Source: Rhyacophila brunnea (taxonomy: Eukaryota > Arthropoda > Insecta > Trichoptera > Rhyacophilidae). From it: a stretch of 64,000 nucleotides of DNA. Of the stretch, positions 1-9,993 are shown in pieces. Position 1 is the first letter of the stretch; the number at the start of each line of letters is the position of its first letter. A model generated the notes under the pieces. It did no database searches and was not told the origin of the DNA. It was given only the letters and a program-made list of their open reading frames with translations. The DNA is taken from contig JAGYXB010000046.1 in the NCBI GenBank assembly GCA_022495005.1, forward strand, positions 248,001 through 312,000, in the 5' to 3' direction. Made by a program: the position numbers and the translations under genes.

Positions 1-640
1 CAGTTAAATAATAATAATAAATCTAGTGAACATACCGTCACCTGGAAAAATACAGGAAAATATATTTTTTTATTATTTTATTAACACAAAAAGCATTATA
101 AATATTTGCTTATATCAACGGTTCATAACAAACGACCTTCATCATTGTATCTGTAGGTAAATAATATCTATTGTAGGGGTTCAAGGAAGAATGGAAGCAG
201 CATGACGCGCCAAATAAAAGGGAATGGAGAAAACGAACTTTCCCGTAAACATACAACATGCCAGTTCATATAAATTGTAGTCTTTTTGCAAACAAATAAG
301 TTCACATGAGTGTAGTTGGAAAATGAACTTCAACTACTTTGCAATGCAATTATTGCAAATCTACGTTCATGCTTTTTACATATTCTGTCAACTTTACTAA
401 TCAGATGTTATATGTGAGAAGGCGTCATAGGGTGATAGAATAGAATATAATATCAAAGTTACGTAAGTATTAGATTGTGACATTTTTCTTTAATACTACA
501 GCATGCCATGGGTCTCAATAAGAGTAGTCTAGCAGTAGATGTGAAAAAAACATAAACATAGGCTTTGAGAAAATCACAAAAATATACTGTGATCTTATGG
601 AGAATTTAGCCCAGATCTCCTGACGTGTTACTATTTATTC
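1..640. other. AT-rich non-coding DNA, nothing recognised
   Basis: I see no long reading frame, repeat end or RNA gene here. It is simple AT-rich sequence with short A and T runs. Confidence 0.5.
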
Positions 641-653
641 GCCAACACAAACA

Positions 654-805
654 CGCCCCGCACCACACTCGGTCTTAATCAAACGTATCACGAGGCACTA
701 CGTCTGAAGTGAAGCATGTCTACAGCTGTTTAAGCCTGGGAATGTCTCAGGAGCAGATACCCAAGTCTTGGATTAGCTCTCAAGTGAGCTTTGACTGAGT
801 TTACT
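654..805 (-). mobile_element. LINE family B, 3' untranslated fragment
   Basis: This stretch matches two other places in the window, about 6770-6935 (opposite strand) and 54722-54890 (same strand). They share the blocks CACTCGGTCTTAATC, ATGTCTCAGGAG..GATACCC and GAGCTTTGACTGAGTTTA. In those two copies it lies downstream of the C-terminal coding part of a non-LTR retrotransposon, so this is probably the 3' untranslated end of the same family with all coding sequence lost. The strand is inferred from those copies. Nearby sequence up to 1440 shows nothing else I can name. Confidence 0.6.
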
Positions 806-1439
806 GAAAGGCGTAATTTAATATAATTTATTGGCAGATATACTCGGAACTAAAATATGTTAACTTTTTACTTAGTTTTCGTCGAATAGAGAGATGTTGC
901 ATAATTTACTAGTGCACGCCATTTAGAGCAGGCTGAGCAGGGTTATGGGAAGTCCTTCCTGTGACGCTCACAACAAAATTTCATTTTCATAACGCCACGG
1001 TATATAGGCAAAAGTTTGTGGAGACGTGGCGGGAGAGCAATTACATGTTTAATTAATGTTAGTTTTACAAAAGGTTGAGTCTTTCCAGATTTTGAACCCA
1101 AAAGTTCAATTTAGACATATGGATATGTTTAAAATTTCGTGGAACCAAGGCAAATCGATCATTGACATATTAGAATTCACAAAAAGACATTCTAATATTA
1201 TAATTTTTAAAAAAATGTTAGCAATAAAATGATTGATATATAAAGTACATTTCATAATATACTAAAGCAAGATAAATGAATTTACGACATATAATATACA
1301 TTAATTTCTATGTTCTAATTACATTCCAATCCGATGTGAGATAATACTATCATATGATTAATAACAAAAAAAAATCAAATGTAATGTCACAGTTTTTTTT
1401 GTTTTGTAAATTCTTGCACACACCGCAACATAAATTAAC
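806..1439. other. Unassigned AT-rich stretch
   Basis: It holds no convincing coding frame. A slightly GC-richer patch at about 925-1050 contains a TATA-like string (GGTATATAGG near 1000) between GC-rich words, but no linked exon could be found, so I do not call a promoter. Confidence 0.35.
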
Positions 1440-1441
1440 TA

Positions 1442-1470
1442 CGAGGGTGGGTCAATAATTCCTTAGAAAA
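1442..1470 (+). repeat. Mariner terminal inverted repeat, left
   Basis: The first 29 bp of the mariner element, matching the reverse complement of 2713-2741 at 28 of 29 positions. It is preceded by the TA target duplication. Confidence 0.95.
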
Positions 1471-1506
1471 AAGCATTAAAACAGTTTTTATTTTTGTATT
1501 TTTTTT

Positions 1507-2553
1507 TTATTTCTCAACATAATCTCCTTGGAGCTCAATACACTTAGTTAGACGTTTCTCAATTTTTTTTAAACCGTCAGAAAAATAAGTTTTTGGAAGG
1601 TCCTCAAAATAAGCATTTGTCCGATCGATGACTTCTTCATTTGAAAAAAAACGTTGTCCACTTAGCCATTTTTTTAAGTTTGGGAAAAGGAAAAAGTCAC
1701 TGGGGACTAAATCTGGCGAATACGGTGGGTGGTCGACCAATTCGAACTTCAATTCTTCAATTTTAGCCATTGATCGTAAACATGTGAACACGGGCATTGT
1801 CCTGATGAAAGAGGATTTTTTTCCTGTTTAAATGAGGCCGTTTTTCTTCAATTTTGTTTTTTAGCTGGTCCAATAAAGATGCATAATAATCCCCTGTTAT
1901 TGTTTTCCTTTTTCCAAATAGTCAACGAAAATAATTTCACGTGCATCCCAAAATACAGTAGCCATAACCTTACCAGCTGGTTTTACGGTTTTCGCCTTCT
2001 TTGGACATAGTTTGCCTTCGCAATCCACTGCTTTGACTGTTCTTTCGTCTCGGGAGTATAGTGGTGTATCCATGTTTCATCTACAGTCACAAAGCGACGA
2101 AAAAATTCATCCGGATTACGTTGCATGAGCGACAACAGGGCTTTAGAGGCCACCACCCTATTGCGTTTATTGTCGACTGTGAGCAAACGCGGCACCCATC
2201 TTGCAGAAATATTTTTTCATGCCCAATTTGTCATGTAAAATAGAAATGACGCTACCTTTTGAGATCCCTGTAACCTCAATTATCTCACTCAACTTTAATC
2301 TTCGGTCACTTAACACCATATCATGGATTTTATTGATCATTTCTGGTGTAGTCACCTCTACAGGACGTCCTGAGCGTGGTTCATCCTTTGTTGATGTACG
2401 ACCACGTTTAAATTCATTTAACCAGTTATAAATGGTTGCAAGTGAAGGAGCAGATATGCCGTGAACTAAATCCAACTCATTTTTTATTTCCTTTGCTGTT
2501 AACCCTTTTATATTAAAATGTTTAATAACAGCTCTAAACTCAATTTTCTCCAT
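1507..2553 (-). pseudogene. Mariner transposase, full length but frameshifted
   Basis: This is the cut-and-paste DDD transposase of the mariner family. Read from the ATG at 2553 (MEKIEFRAV) to the stop at 1507-1509 it spans about 348 codons, the usual mariner length. The N-terminal half shows the paired helix-turn-helix region (SLATIYNWLNEFKRG, then RSGRPVEVTT). The first catalytic Asp is in VTVDETWIHHY, the second in FHQDNARVH, and the third in YSPDLVPSDFF. The last two are separated by 34 residues, which is the D34D signature. The reading frame changes at about 2215, 2025, 1906 and 1790, each change apparently one or a few bases, so no functional protein is made. An in-frame ATG 18 bp upstream at 2571 is an alternative start. 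Confidence 0.93.
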
Positions 2554-2712
2554 TTTCCATTTTTCCATTTTCCACAAGCAAATTTTTTTTTTAAATGTAC
2601 GAGAAACACACAACAACCGACCAATCTGATTGAAACTTCGCAGCATACTGAATCAGTAGTGCCGCTGCATGAAAACAAACCGCTTACAGTACTAGTCGCG
2701 CCACCTGTCGGC

Positions 2713-2741
2713 TTTTCTAAGGACTTATTGACCCACCCTCG
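2713..2741 (-). repeat. Mariner terminal inverted repeat, right
   Basis: The last 29 bp of the mariner element, next to the transposase start side and followed by the TA target duplication. Confidence 0.95.
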
Positions 2742-2744
2742 TAA

Positions 2745-3500
2745 CTAGCCATTAGAATAAGCATACTCGATATCATTTACTTCAATGGCATTCTATTAAT
2801 TGTGTATAGAGAGATTAAATTATAGCTTGGACCACTTTCTTTTATGTAAGCATCGATGCTTTTCAGCCGATTTACAGTAATACATATTATGTCAAACGTA
2901 ATATCAACTATACAGACTAACCGATAGTACGATTCCATTACCATATCGCCTAGTTTATTATTTTTTTGTTTATTAAATAGAATTAACGTCAACGTGACAT
3001 GCATACCTACATACAAATATAATCATAGCTGCTGCGAAAGACGAAATGTATTCATGCAACGTCGCATACGAAATCAAAATGTTTACCATTTAAATCTTTC
3101 GATAACTCTAAATGTAGAGTTAATATTAAGTTTAAATAACTCAATGAATAACTTATCAGTGATTAAGAGCGTATTTCAGTGAAACGGCAAACAATTTTCA
3201 ACAGTAGGTGTGACGAAATTTCGCACTGGTCGCCAATCGGAGACAAAAATCGATTTGTTTTGTCATGGCGGCGGATGAAAATATTCTTAAATCATATAAA
3301 GATTACTAAAAAACTTTAAGTATGTACTTAAAAAAGAAAACATGTCAATGAATATGCTATTATTATTAGTAATATAAGAATAAACATTAAATGGACTTTA
3401 TATAAATAATGAATTTGAAAACACATCATAAACATGGCTCAGAGTATAGCATAAATAAGCCAATGTGGTTTAGCTTGATCCACCAGCGTCCTCTTACCTA
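2745..3500. other. Non-coding stretch, nothing recognised
   Basis: It is AT-rich. A short GC-shifted piece at 3225-3305 contains an ATG in good context (ATGGCGGCGGATGAA at 3265), but the frame stops after 14 codons and no partner exon was found. Confidence 0.35.
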
Positions 3501-3560
3501 ATATAAATATTACATTCTCAAATCTTTTAAATCATTCGTTGAATAAAAAAATAGTTAATG
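3501..3560 (+). repeat. Dispersed ~80 bp repeat (family R), solo copy
   Basis: It carries the family core ACATTCTCAAATCTT..ATTCGTTGAATAAAA, found in at least eight other places in this window in both orientations (28242, 29749, 38035, 40643, 43891, 44064, 50231, 62769). At 43885-44110 two copies face each other as terminal inverted repeats, so solo copies are probably broken ends of that small TIR element. Confidence 0.6.
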
Positions 3561-3884
3561 TTTGAATGGGTAGTATAGCTACGTAGTTTATATGCCATAG
3601 TTGGTACTTACACTGTCCTATATATATATATATTATATGAGGGAGTGTTGCTGGGGTTGGCACGTATTTATCAAAGAAAGTTTACATTTTCCCAGATCCC
3701 AATTGGGAACAAACTTCGCAGTTCATTATCTCACAAATTGTAAGTTGCTCTACTTCTCTAACATACACCAACATACTAGCACGCCTACGTCTTATAAGAC
3801 ACCATAAACATCTTATCCATCAAATTCATCATTGTATGTGGGTAATTGACGAATTGAAATATATGCTACGATTAACCCAAGCGC

Positions 3885-4345
3885 GCACGCACGAAAATGA
3901 TATAGGGTGGGGAAAATGATTATTTTCGATTACTTAGGAGGGGCGGGTTAACACAATCCATAAGACGTGACTGACGTCCGCATTTAACCCGGCTACTACT
4001 TGCAGTAATTTACACCACGGTCCCCCGCAATTTTCCGGGTACATTGCCCATACCCAGACACTCTGCGCTTTGAGTCTAGCTACGACTAACCTATGAGTTA
4101 AACGCGACATATCGCATACAAAAGTGGTTATCGAATACACGTGGCCTAATGGTCATGATTATAAGGATAGTTATTTATAGATAAAAGCAAACATTGTATG
4201 ACCCTGAGGGACCAGAGTCAAACCCGTTGAGAAGGCTAAGTCAAGCAAAGAAGGCAATGCTTTGAAGAAGAAGGAGAAAAAGTAATATTCCATTCGACTT
4301 AATAATTTGTATTTTTTGGTTCCTGGGGGGTCACCACCCTTGTAT
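3885..4345. other. GC-shifted patch, probable decayed repeat
   Basis: GC content rises well above the surroundings. There is a short inverted pair (GCGGGTTAA near 3945, TTAACCCGGC near 3986) and a string at 4322-4350 (GGGGGGTCACCACCC) that looks like a degenerate DNA-transposon end. A minus-strand open frame of 68 codons (3934-4140) has no recognisable domain and is more likely chance. I cannot name the element. Confidence 0.3.
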
Positions 4346-4844
4346 GCGCGCCTGATAAAATTCTTGAATCCCGGAATATCATATGTTTACTAATTGAAGA
4401 CAGATTTCTTACGGTAATAGCGATTGAAAAACTGTGATAATTCGTTGTAAGTATACGAACAAAAAATGCTTATTTCAAGTCTAGACTAATATAATTCGGT
4501 GAAGTGATACCTACCTACATTGAATAATTCAAAACATTTGTATGTAAACGTATATCGCGTGAAAACATTGTTATGATTAATGACTCCTTAATAAACTATG
4601 GCATAATGTAATGAATTAACCAACCAGTGGCAGGTGGCACGATTTCGCGGTCACCATATATATTTTATATCAGACAGTGAATTTATAGATTGAAAGTACA
4701 TACATCATTCGACATTTTGGGCGGAGCGATAGTGTATAAAATATTATCAGATCATTTCAAACCATTCACTATTCTATTACTATGTGAAATGTAGAGACGG
4801 AGCCAATGGCATGCGTGCTTCAATAATTGAATAATAATAAGATA

Positions 4845-5560
4845 TAGTGAAACCCCGATTCTACTGTTTTCAAGGGGCCCTGAAAAAAACAATAAATGCG
4901 GGAAATATTAAAAAAAAATTAAAAATACTCGTTTTTCAACGGGATTTTTTCCGACGTCTTGAATTATTTTCAGTTTCTCAGCTAGAATTCTAGTTTTGTT
5001 CATGAGGGGCATTTTAGTTGCGACTTATAAAAATTCGTGATACGTGATGCGAGGCAAGCCTAAGCCCCGACCGACCTGTGCAAACAAAACGACGCGACTG
5101 AAAGGTCTGTATGTATGTATCATAAACAATTTCGTTAAATATTCATAAAAAAACGTTTCTCAGCTAGAGTTATAGTTTTATTCATGGGGGGGGGGCATTT
5201 TAGTTGCGAAATTCGTGATACGAGATGCGAGGGAAGCCTGGGCGGCTTACGCAAACAAAGCAACGTGACTGAACGGTCAGGCGAGATTGAGCGCCGACTG
5301 ATCTGTGCAAACAAAGTATAATTAAAAGTACCATAAACAATTCTACGAAAGCGAAATGAAAAATATTCAACAAAAACTGTCAATCGGAATAATATTTGTG
5401 ACGGGACCATAATATTTAGACGATAGATCGAGGAAAACGATAAATCGGGGAACGGTTAATGAGGGATTATTCAACATTGTTCTTATGGGTGTTTGGCGGA
5501 AAAATGAACGATCCGTGCGGGAAAACGATTTTGCGAGAACGGTAGATCGGGGTTCCACTG
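4845..5560. mobile_element. Pogo/Tigger-like non-autonomous Tc1/mariner element
   Basis: A 716 bp element with short terminal inverted repeats, TAGTGAAACCCCGAT at the left and CAGTGGAACCCCGATC at the right read inward. It is flanked by TA at 4843-4844 and 5561-5562. CAGTGGAACCCCGAT-type ends with TA duplications are those of pogo/Tigger-type elements. No DDE transposase domain is visible in any frame. The open frames inside (for example minus 5135-5410 and 5367-5558) are unrelated to transposase and appear to be chance. The body contains an imperfect internal duplication (see 4971-5350). Confidence 0.8.
4971..5350 (+). repeat. Internal tandem duplication in the pogo-like element
   Basis: Two direct copies of about 180-190 bp begin at about 4973 and 5157. 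They share TTTCTCAGCTAGA, GGGGCATTTTAGTTGCGA, AATTCGTGATACG.GATGCGAG, GTGCAAACAAA and ATAAACAATT. The copies have diverged, and the second carries a G9 run at 5186 and an extra GC-rich insert, so the duplication is old relative to the element. Confidence 0.7.
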
Positions 5561-5562
5561 TA

Positions 5563-5940
5563 TTGATATATTTAGTGAATTATAATAATTATTCATAACT
5601 ACGTTATGGTACACAATTATTATAGAACGAGAAACAAAAACAAGACGAAGTTGGATAGATTGTTAAAACTATCCAATTAAATACTGTATACCCATATGAA
5701 GAATGGTTAATTTCAGTGAAGGGAATGAGACAACTGGGCGCCAGGACAAATTGGGCGCCACACTGTCAAATGAAATAAATAGACGCTCGTTACGAATTTA
5801 TACATAAGGTAGACGAGGAATTTTAATCAGTTTCCATCTACTACTTGGTAGTTTTAATTCATTTTGCTCTTAACATAATGTTTTTTATTGAAGATTGAGA
5901 ATTATCATGCCTAAGGCTTTATATAAAAATAATTACAGGA
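5563..5940. other. Non-coding AT-rich stretch
   Basis: Nothing recognisable between the pogo-like element and the next MITE apart from short AT repeats. Confidence 0.4.
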
Positions 5941-5943
5941 TAA

Positions 5944-6318
5944 AAATAACTTTTTATATTCCACGTTTTTAATTGTTCTGTTGAATTATATAAACTTGAC
6001 AATTCTATGTATTAATAAAAACTTTTTATCGTACTTGATAGAAATACTGACCCTCTTAGCAACCAACAATAGTAGCTTTCCATACAAAACAGAATTAACT
6101 GAAAATGAATTCAATTCTGCTTAAAGATGGCCAAACGCATTAAAAGAATGCATTGTCGTCGTGTGCTGATTTATTCTAAAAGTTTCAAATGTCTAGCAAG
6201 TCGGGAAGTTAGTTAAAAATCTTCAATCGTCCAATACAAATCTTGGACAAATAAGAAAAAATGTATACTGGACGCACAAGAAAAAATCTGTACCGGACAA
6301 ACAAGAACGTTGTAATAA
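5944..6318 (+). mobile_element. MITE family K, copy 1
   Basis: One of four related copies (also 24760-25160, 35882-36365, and 45346-45830 reversed). Shared blocks in order are AACTTTTTATAT, TATAAACTTGAC, CTTAGCAACCAA.AATAG, TTAACTGAAAATGAATTCA, TTTCAAATGTCTAGC, and a tail with repeated CCGGACAAA motifs ending in AACGTTGTAATA. The ends carry a weak inverted repeat around AACGTTTTTA / TAAAAACGTTG, seen best in the reversed copy. No coding capacity. This copy is shorter than the others, lacking the GTTGCTAG...CTAGCAAC hairpin arm. Confidence 0.75.
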
Positions 6319-6429
6319 AATAACTCTCTTCTCGTTGGAACTTAGACATGGTATGCACAATTAAATCATTATTTACCTGTGCATATTTAAATTCTCATCA
6401 AGTATTAAATAATAAGACATGGTGCTTCG

Positions 6430-6935
6430 CTGGAAGGCTCTTTGAGCTTGGTCTTGTTAACCGTTGAACATGTCCATGTGACGGAGAAATACAGGATGCA
6501 AACCACATCCTCTGTGAATGTCCTAAAATATGTACGGAAAGGGAAGAGCTGCTCAAGTCAGTTCAACCAGCTGTTGGGCCCATCGGACCGTTCGACCTGG
6601 TCGCCACAAAGGCCAATTTTATTGTACTTATAAAATTTGCGGCGTCATACTGCCAACGTGAAAATCTCTTCACTCAGAATGTTCGATGTTTGATACTTCC
6701 CACAATTTTTAATATTGCCTCTACGTACTCATCCCTCCGATGGGTATTTTAACACTTAGTCCTGTCAATTCAGTCAAAGCACATTCGAGTGCATGGCGAC
6801 CTTATTTTAGTAAATGCTCCTGAGACATTCCCAGTCATAAAAAATGACGCTTCACATCAAACGTAGGGTCCCGTGATACGCCCGATTAAGACCGGGTGTG
6901 GTTGGGTGGGGCAATTAACTTCAATGTCTTGGGTG
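6430..6935 (+). pseudogene. LINE family B, C-terminal coding fragment plus 3' UTR
   Basis: In the frame starting at 6432 the sequence reads LFELGLVNR, a stop at 6465-6467, then TCPCD, then DANHILCECPKICTEREELL, then VGPIGPFDLVATKANF and KFAASYCQREN. The C-x-C...H-x(3)-C-x-C pattern followed by R-x(2)-LL is the zinc-knuckle-like tail at the C-terminus of I/R1/Jockey-type non-LTR retrotransposons. The coding part runs to about 6690; the rest (6700-6935) is 3' UTR shared with 654-805 and 54722-54890. RT and endonuclease domains are absent, as expected for a 5'-truncated copy, and the in-frame stop shows it is dead. Confidence 0.8.
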
Positions 6936-8013
6936 ATCGATTGTTTTTTTTACGCTTGATCATGTATCTTAATATGTATTAATATCGTGTGTATTAACAA
7001 GTATAAATTGTCTACTGAGTGGGAGCGCCACATGCTAGCATTTGACATAGTATCATTCAATACTTTTTATAGTGTGATAACCTGATGACTGATAAGCTTA
7101 GTTCTAAATTCGAACACCGGACGTATAATGGTATATCTATATAGGTATATAGTGAACACAATAATTTTAAAGGAATATTATCTTTCATATATTCTTTGAC
7201 TTGATGTTTCAAAGACACAAATAGAGTAGAATTAAATTATAGTAATAATTAAAGGCCGGCCTGTTGAAGTTTTTAACCGTCAACCCATAAAAAAACACAT
7301 TAAATTGGTGGACGAATCCAATATCCTAAGGAGACTTTTGCCCAAATGATTCTTAGTATGGATTTCTACAGTTTGTCAGTTGTTTTTTCTGGCAGCTCAG
7401 GTGCGATGGCAATTAATGTAATTAAGATAATCGTCTTGCCAATATTATAACGCGACTTGCGGCAACGACAAACGAATTCAAATTCGCAAAATGCAATTAA
7501 AAAGGTCGCATTACAAAATTGATGGTTTGTTTTATTGCAGGTAAGTAATGGTAAACCATTTTTATAAAATGCGTGTAGAATATGTTTTTTCATAATTAAA
7601 TATCGAATAGCTTTTGCGTACCCTACCACTAATATAAATACAAATATTGGAAGATTTTGTCCGCTGACCCGTTTTATGTTCTAAATGTATCATATTGATA
7701 CCTATTAGTATTATCAAGCAACAATACCGTACCTACATATCGATAAAAAAGTCACATACCTACTTGTTTATTTCTTTAGATATTTAAGTATTTTGAGGAT
7801 GCTCTGCCCAAACTGGTCTATTTGATTATAAACTATTGACATTGAAGAATTTCATCAAATCGATCGTAAGAAATTTCATCTTCAAAATACCAGTGGCGTA
7901 CATCTGTAGATGCGAGACATCCTTGAAAATATTCGTTTGAACCTACTATTTTAATATTATGTATTGCGTAAGCCGTAATTGCATTCTTCTAAAGGTTTTG
8001 CAATATAATATTG
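6936..8013. other. Non-coding stretch, nothing recognised
   Basis: AT-rich sequence with an 87-codon minus-strand open frame (7366-7629) that shows no domain and low-complexity composition. I treat it as chance. Confidence 0.4.
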
Positions 8014-8427
8014 CTTCAGATTTTCACTTAGTCATTGTATTACGTTAATATTTATTGTTGTTTAATTTAATAAAACGCATTTTTTTGTAGTACTTATTCC
8101 ACTTTTAATCAATAAATTAGGACCGGTTTCGTTCGCATCAGAGGGACATTTTCAACTGAACAAGGGAAGATTCAGTTGAAAAATGTCCCTCTGAGGCGGA
8201 CGAAACCGGTCCTAATTTATTGATTAAAAGTGGAATAAGTACTACAAAAAAAATGGAGCCATTGTCGAAAACTACCCAATCAAGACTCGTAACTGGACAA
8301 AATCTGACATTCGAATGAAATTTTCAAAATGGCGTCCTATGGTAGTTCGTAGTTCCATTTTTGGCCATTCTACAGGTAAGTTTGTAGGTGTGTAACGTTA
8401 AAAAAAGTCCCGCTGTCCCATTTAATA
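8014..8427. repeat. Foldback unit, tandem copy 1
   Basis: A 414 bp unit from CTTCAGATTTTCACTTAG to CCGCTGTCCCATTTAATA. It contains a long palindrome: an 81 bp arm (8080-8160), a 10 nt spacer (CAAGGGAAGA) and the complementary arm (8171-8252). The arms differ at only a few positions (for example GTTCGCATCAG against CTGAGGCGGAC). The unit is followed directly by a second copy (8428-8837). No coding sequence. The arm sequence recurs in diverged half-form at 32936-33015. Confidence 0.9.
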
Positions 8428-8837
8428 CTTCAGATTTTCACTTAGTGATTGTATTACGTTAATATTTATTGTTGTTTAATTAAAAAAACGCATTTTTTTT
8501 AGTACTTATTCCACTTTTAATCAATAAATTAGGACCGGTTTCGTTCGCATCAGAGGGACATTTTCAACCGAACAAGGGAAGATTCAGTTGAAAATGTCCC
8601 TCTGAGGCGGAAGAAACCGGTCCTAATTTGTTGATTAAAAGTGGAATAAGTACTACAAAAAAATGGAGCCATTGTCGAAAACTACCCAATCAAGACTAGT
8701 AACTGGACAAAATTTGACATTCGAATGAAATTTTCAAAATGGCGTCCTATGGTAATTCGTAGTTCCATTTTTGGCCATTCTACAGGTAAGATTGTAGGTG
8801 TGTAACGTTAAAAAAAGTCCCGCCGTCCCATTTAATA
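8428..8837. repeat. Foldback unit, tandem copy 2
   Basis: A 410 bp direct repeat of 8014-8427 with the same foldback (arms about 8493-8572 and 8583-8663, same 10 nt spacer). The copies differ by scattered substitutions (GCGGACGAAACC against GCGGAAGAAACC, ATTTATTG against ATTTGTTG) and small length changes in A/T runs, so they have been separate for some time. Confidence 0.9.
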
Positions 8838-9926
8838 CATTGTACGCTAAAGGCGCGCCGATTAGGTGGCCATTCGACATAATTAGCATTATATTTAAAT
8901 GTTGTTATTAAAAAGTAATTATCTGATATATGATTATATTATGTATTTGATTTAAATACTTACATATTATAAAGTGTAAAGAACTATTCATCACATAAAA
9001 CGACTGGTACCTAGATACATATTTCATTAAAACACTTTATAATATGTACTTTCGTACTTTTTCCACATTTATTCCATAATGTTGATATTCAACCGATTTT
9101 ATCCTAATGGACATTTTCAATTGAATAACAGTACAAAATATAGGTAGGTACATATTATTGCATTAAAAGTCAATTAAGTATAGAGGACGTGGGAGTCGAT
9201 TGTTTACTTGAACTAACTTGTTGGTGATATTTGTCCTTATTTATTAAATGACTGATTTATATACATTAAGAAATAGCGTAACTTCAAAACTGTGAAAAAT
9301 TTGCTGTGTTTAAAATTCACCTACCGTAGGTGTATGTATCAAAAAAGGTTCCCGACCAATGACAAAAACTTGAAGACGATTTTATTGCTTTTGTCGCATG
9401 ATACGTACAAGAAGTCCACAACTTAAAAATGAATTATTTTCCATACGATAGTATGTATCATCATCAGCTGTAGTACATACCAATATTGTATATAAATTTA
9501 TGTTTACATTTTAGATATAATAGTGCAACCATCTATAGTGCTTTTAAAACAATATGAACGGCAGGTTTACATAGGTCGTAAGTGCATTTGCTAGTCACGC
9601 AGCCTTCGCTATCGAGGCTTGATAATTATATATTATATACTTACACAATATTATATATGTGACATATTATAATATTTAGGAATATTATATTTCATCCATT
9701 GTTGTTATTTTTAAGTTAATAAGTCAAAAGAATAATATCAACTAAGATTTAATAACAATAAACAAAAATGCAAAATGTACAAAGTGTTTAAAAGTACCTT
9801 ATATACCTTCTAGAGGAAAGTGGTATAATGGTCCCTATATCTAACGGGTACGAGTGGCAAAAATATTAATCAATAAATTCTAATTGATTTATGTTTTGTA
9901 CTAGGTATTCTATTAGTCATTATTTA
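8838..9926. other. Non-coding AT-rich stretch with one hairpin
   Basis: The only clear structure is a 16 bp perfect inverted repeat at 8962-8977 and 9032-9047 (ACATATTATAAAGTGT). The rest has no coding signal. Confidence 0.45.
8962..9047. repeat. 16 bp perfect inverted repeat with 54 nt spacer
   Basis: ACATATTATAAAGTGT at 8962-8977 and its exact reverse complement at 9032-9047. Flanking bases extend it imperfectly. It may be the ends of a very short MITE or a chance AT-rich palindrome. Confidence 0.6.
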
Positions 9927-9993
9927 CGACCGGGTTATGCCTTCTGGCTTCTTCGTGCACTATGCGCACTCACCGATCGTAAATGCACATTGA
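9927..9993 (+). repeat. Dispersed ~65 bp repeat (family Q), copy 1
   Basis: It matches 22813-22880 in the same orientation. Shared words are CGGGTT, TCTTCG.G.ACTATGCG.ACTCACC and AAATG..CATT. It is GC-richer than its surroundings and does not give a recognisable protein. It is probably a fragment of a longer repeat not resolved here. Confidence 0.5.

Larger units (their letters stand above)
1442..2741 (-). mobile_element. Full-length mariner (Tc1/mariner superfamily) transposon
   Basis: A 1300 bp element flanked by TA on both sides (1440-1441 and 2742-2743), the TA target duplication of this superfamily. The terminal inverted repeats are 29 bp (1442-1470 and 2713-2741), start CGAGGGTGGGTCAATAA, and differ at only one position, so both ends are well preserved. 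The transposase lies on the minus strand, and the element is a standard size for mariner. The high TIR identity suggests a fairly recent insertion, although the transposase frame is broken (see 1507-2553). It could perhaps still be moved by transposase supplied elsewhere; that is inference. Confidence 0.95.

Noticed and set aside
3600..3640. TATATATATATA run as a promoter TATA box
   Set aside because: It is simple TA microsatellite sequence in AT-rich DNA with no linked transcript or exon.
5135..5558. Two minus-strand frames (91 and 63 codons) as genes
   Set aside because: They fall inside the pogo-like element and run over its duplicated non-coding body; no transposase motif.
8190..8215. 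Hammerhead-ribozyme-like string in the foldback arm (CTGAGGC..GACGAAACCGGTC)
   Set aside because: The CTGA, GAAAC and GGTC pieces and the palindromic ACCGGT resemble a minimal hammerhead, but the conserved GA after CTGAN is not intact and the bases flanking the core cannot pair as stem I. A structure search would be decisive.
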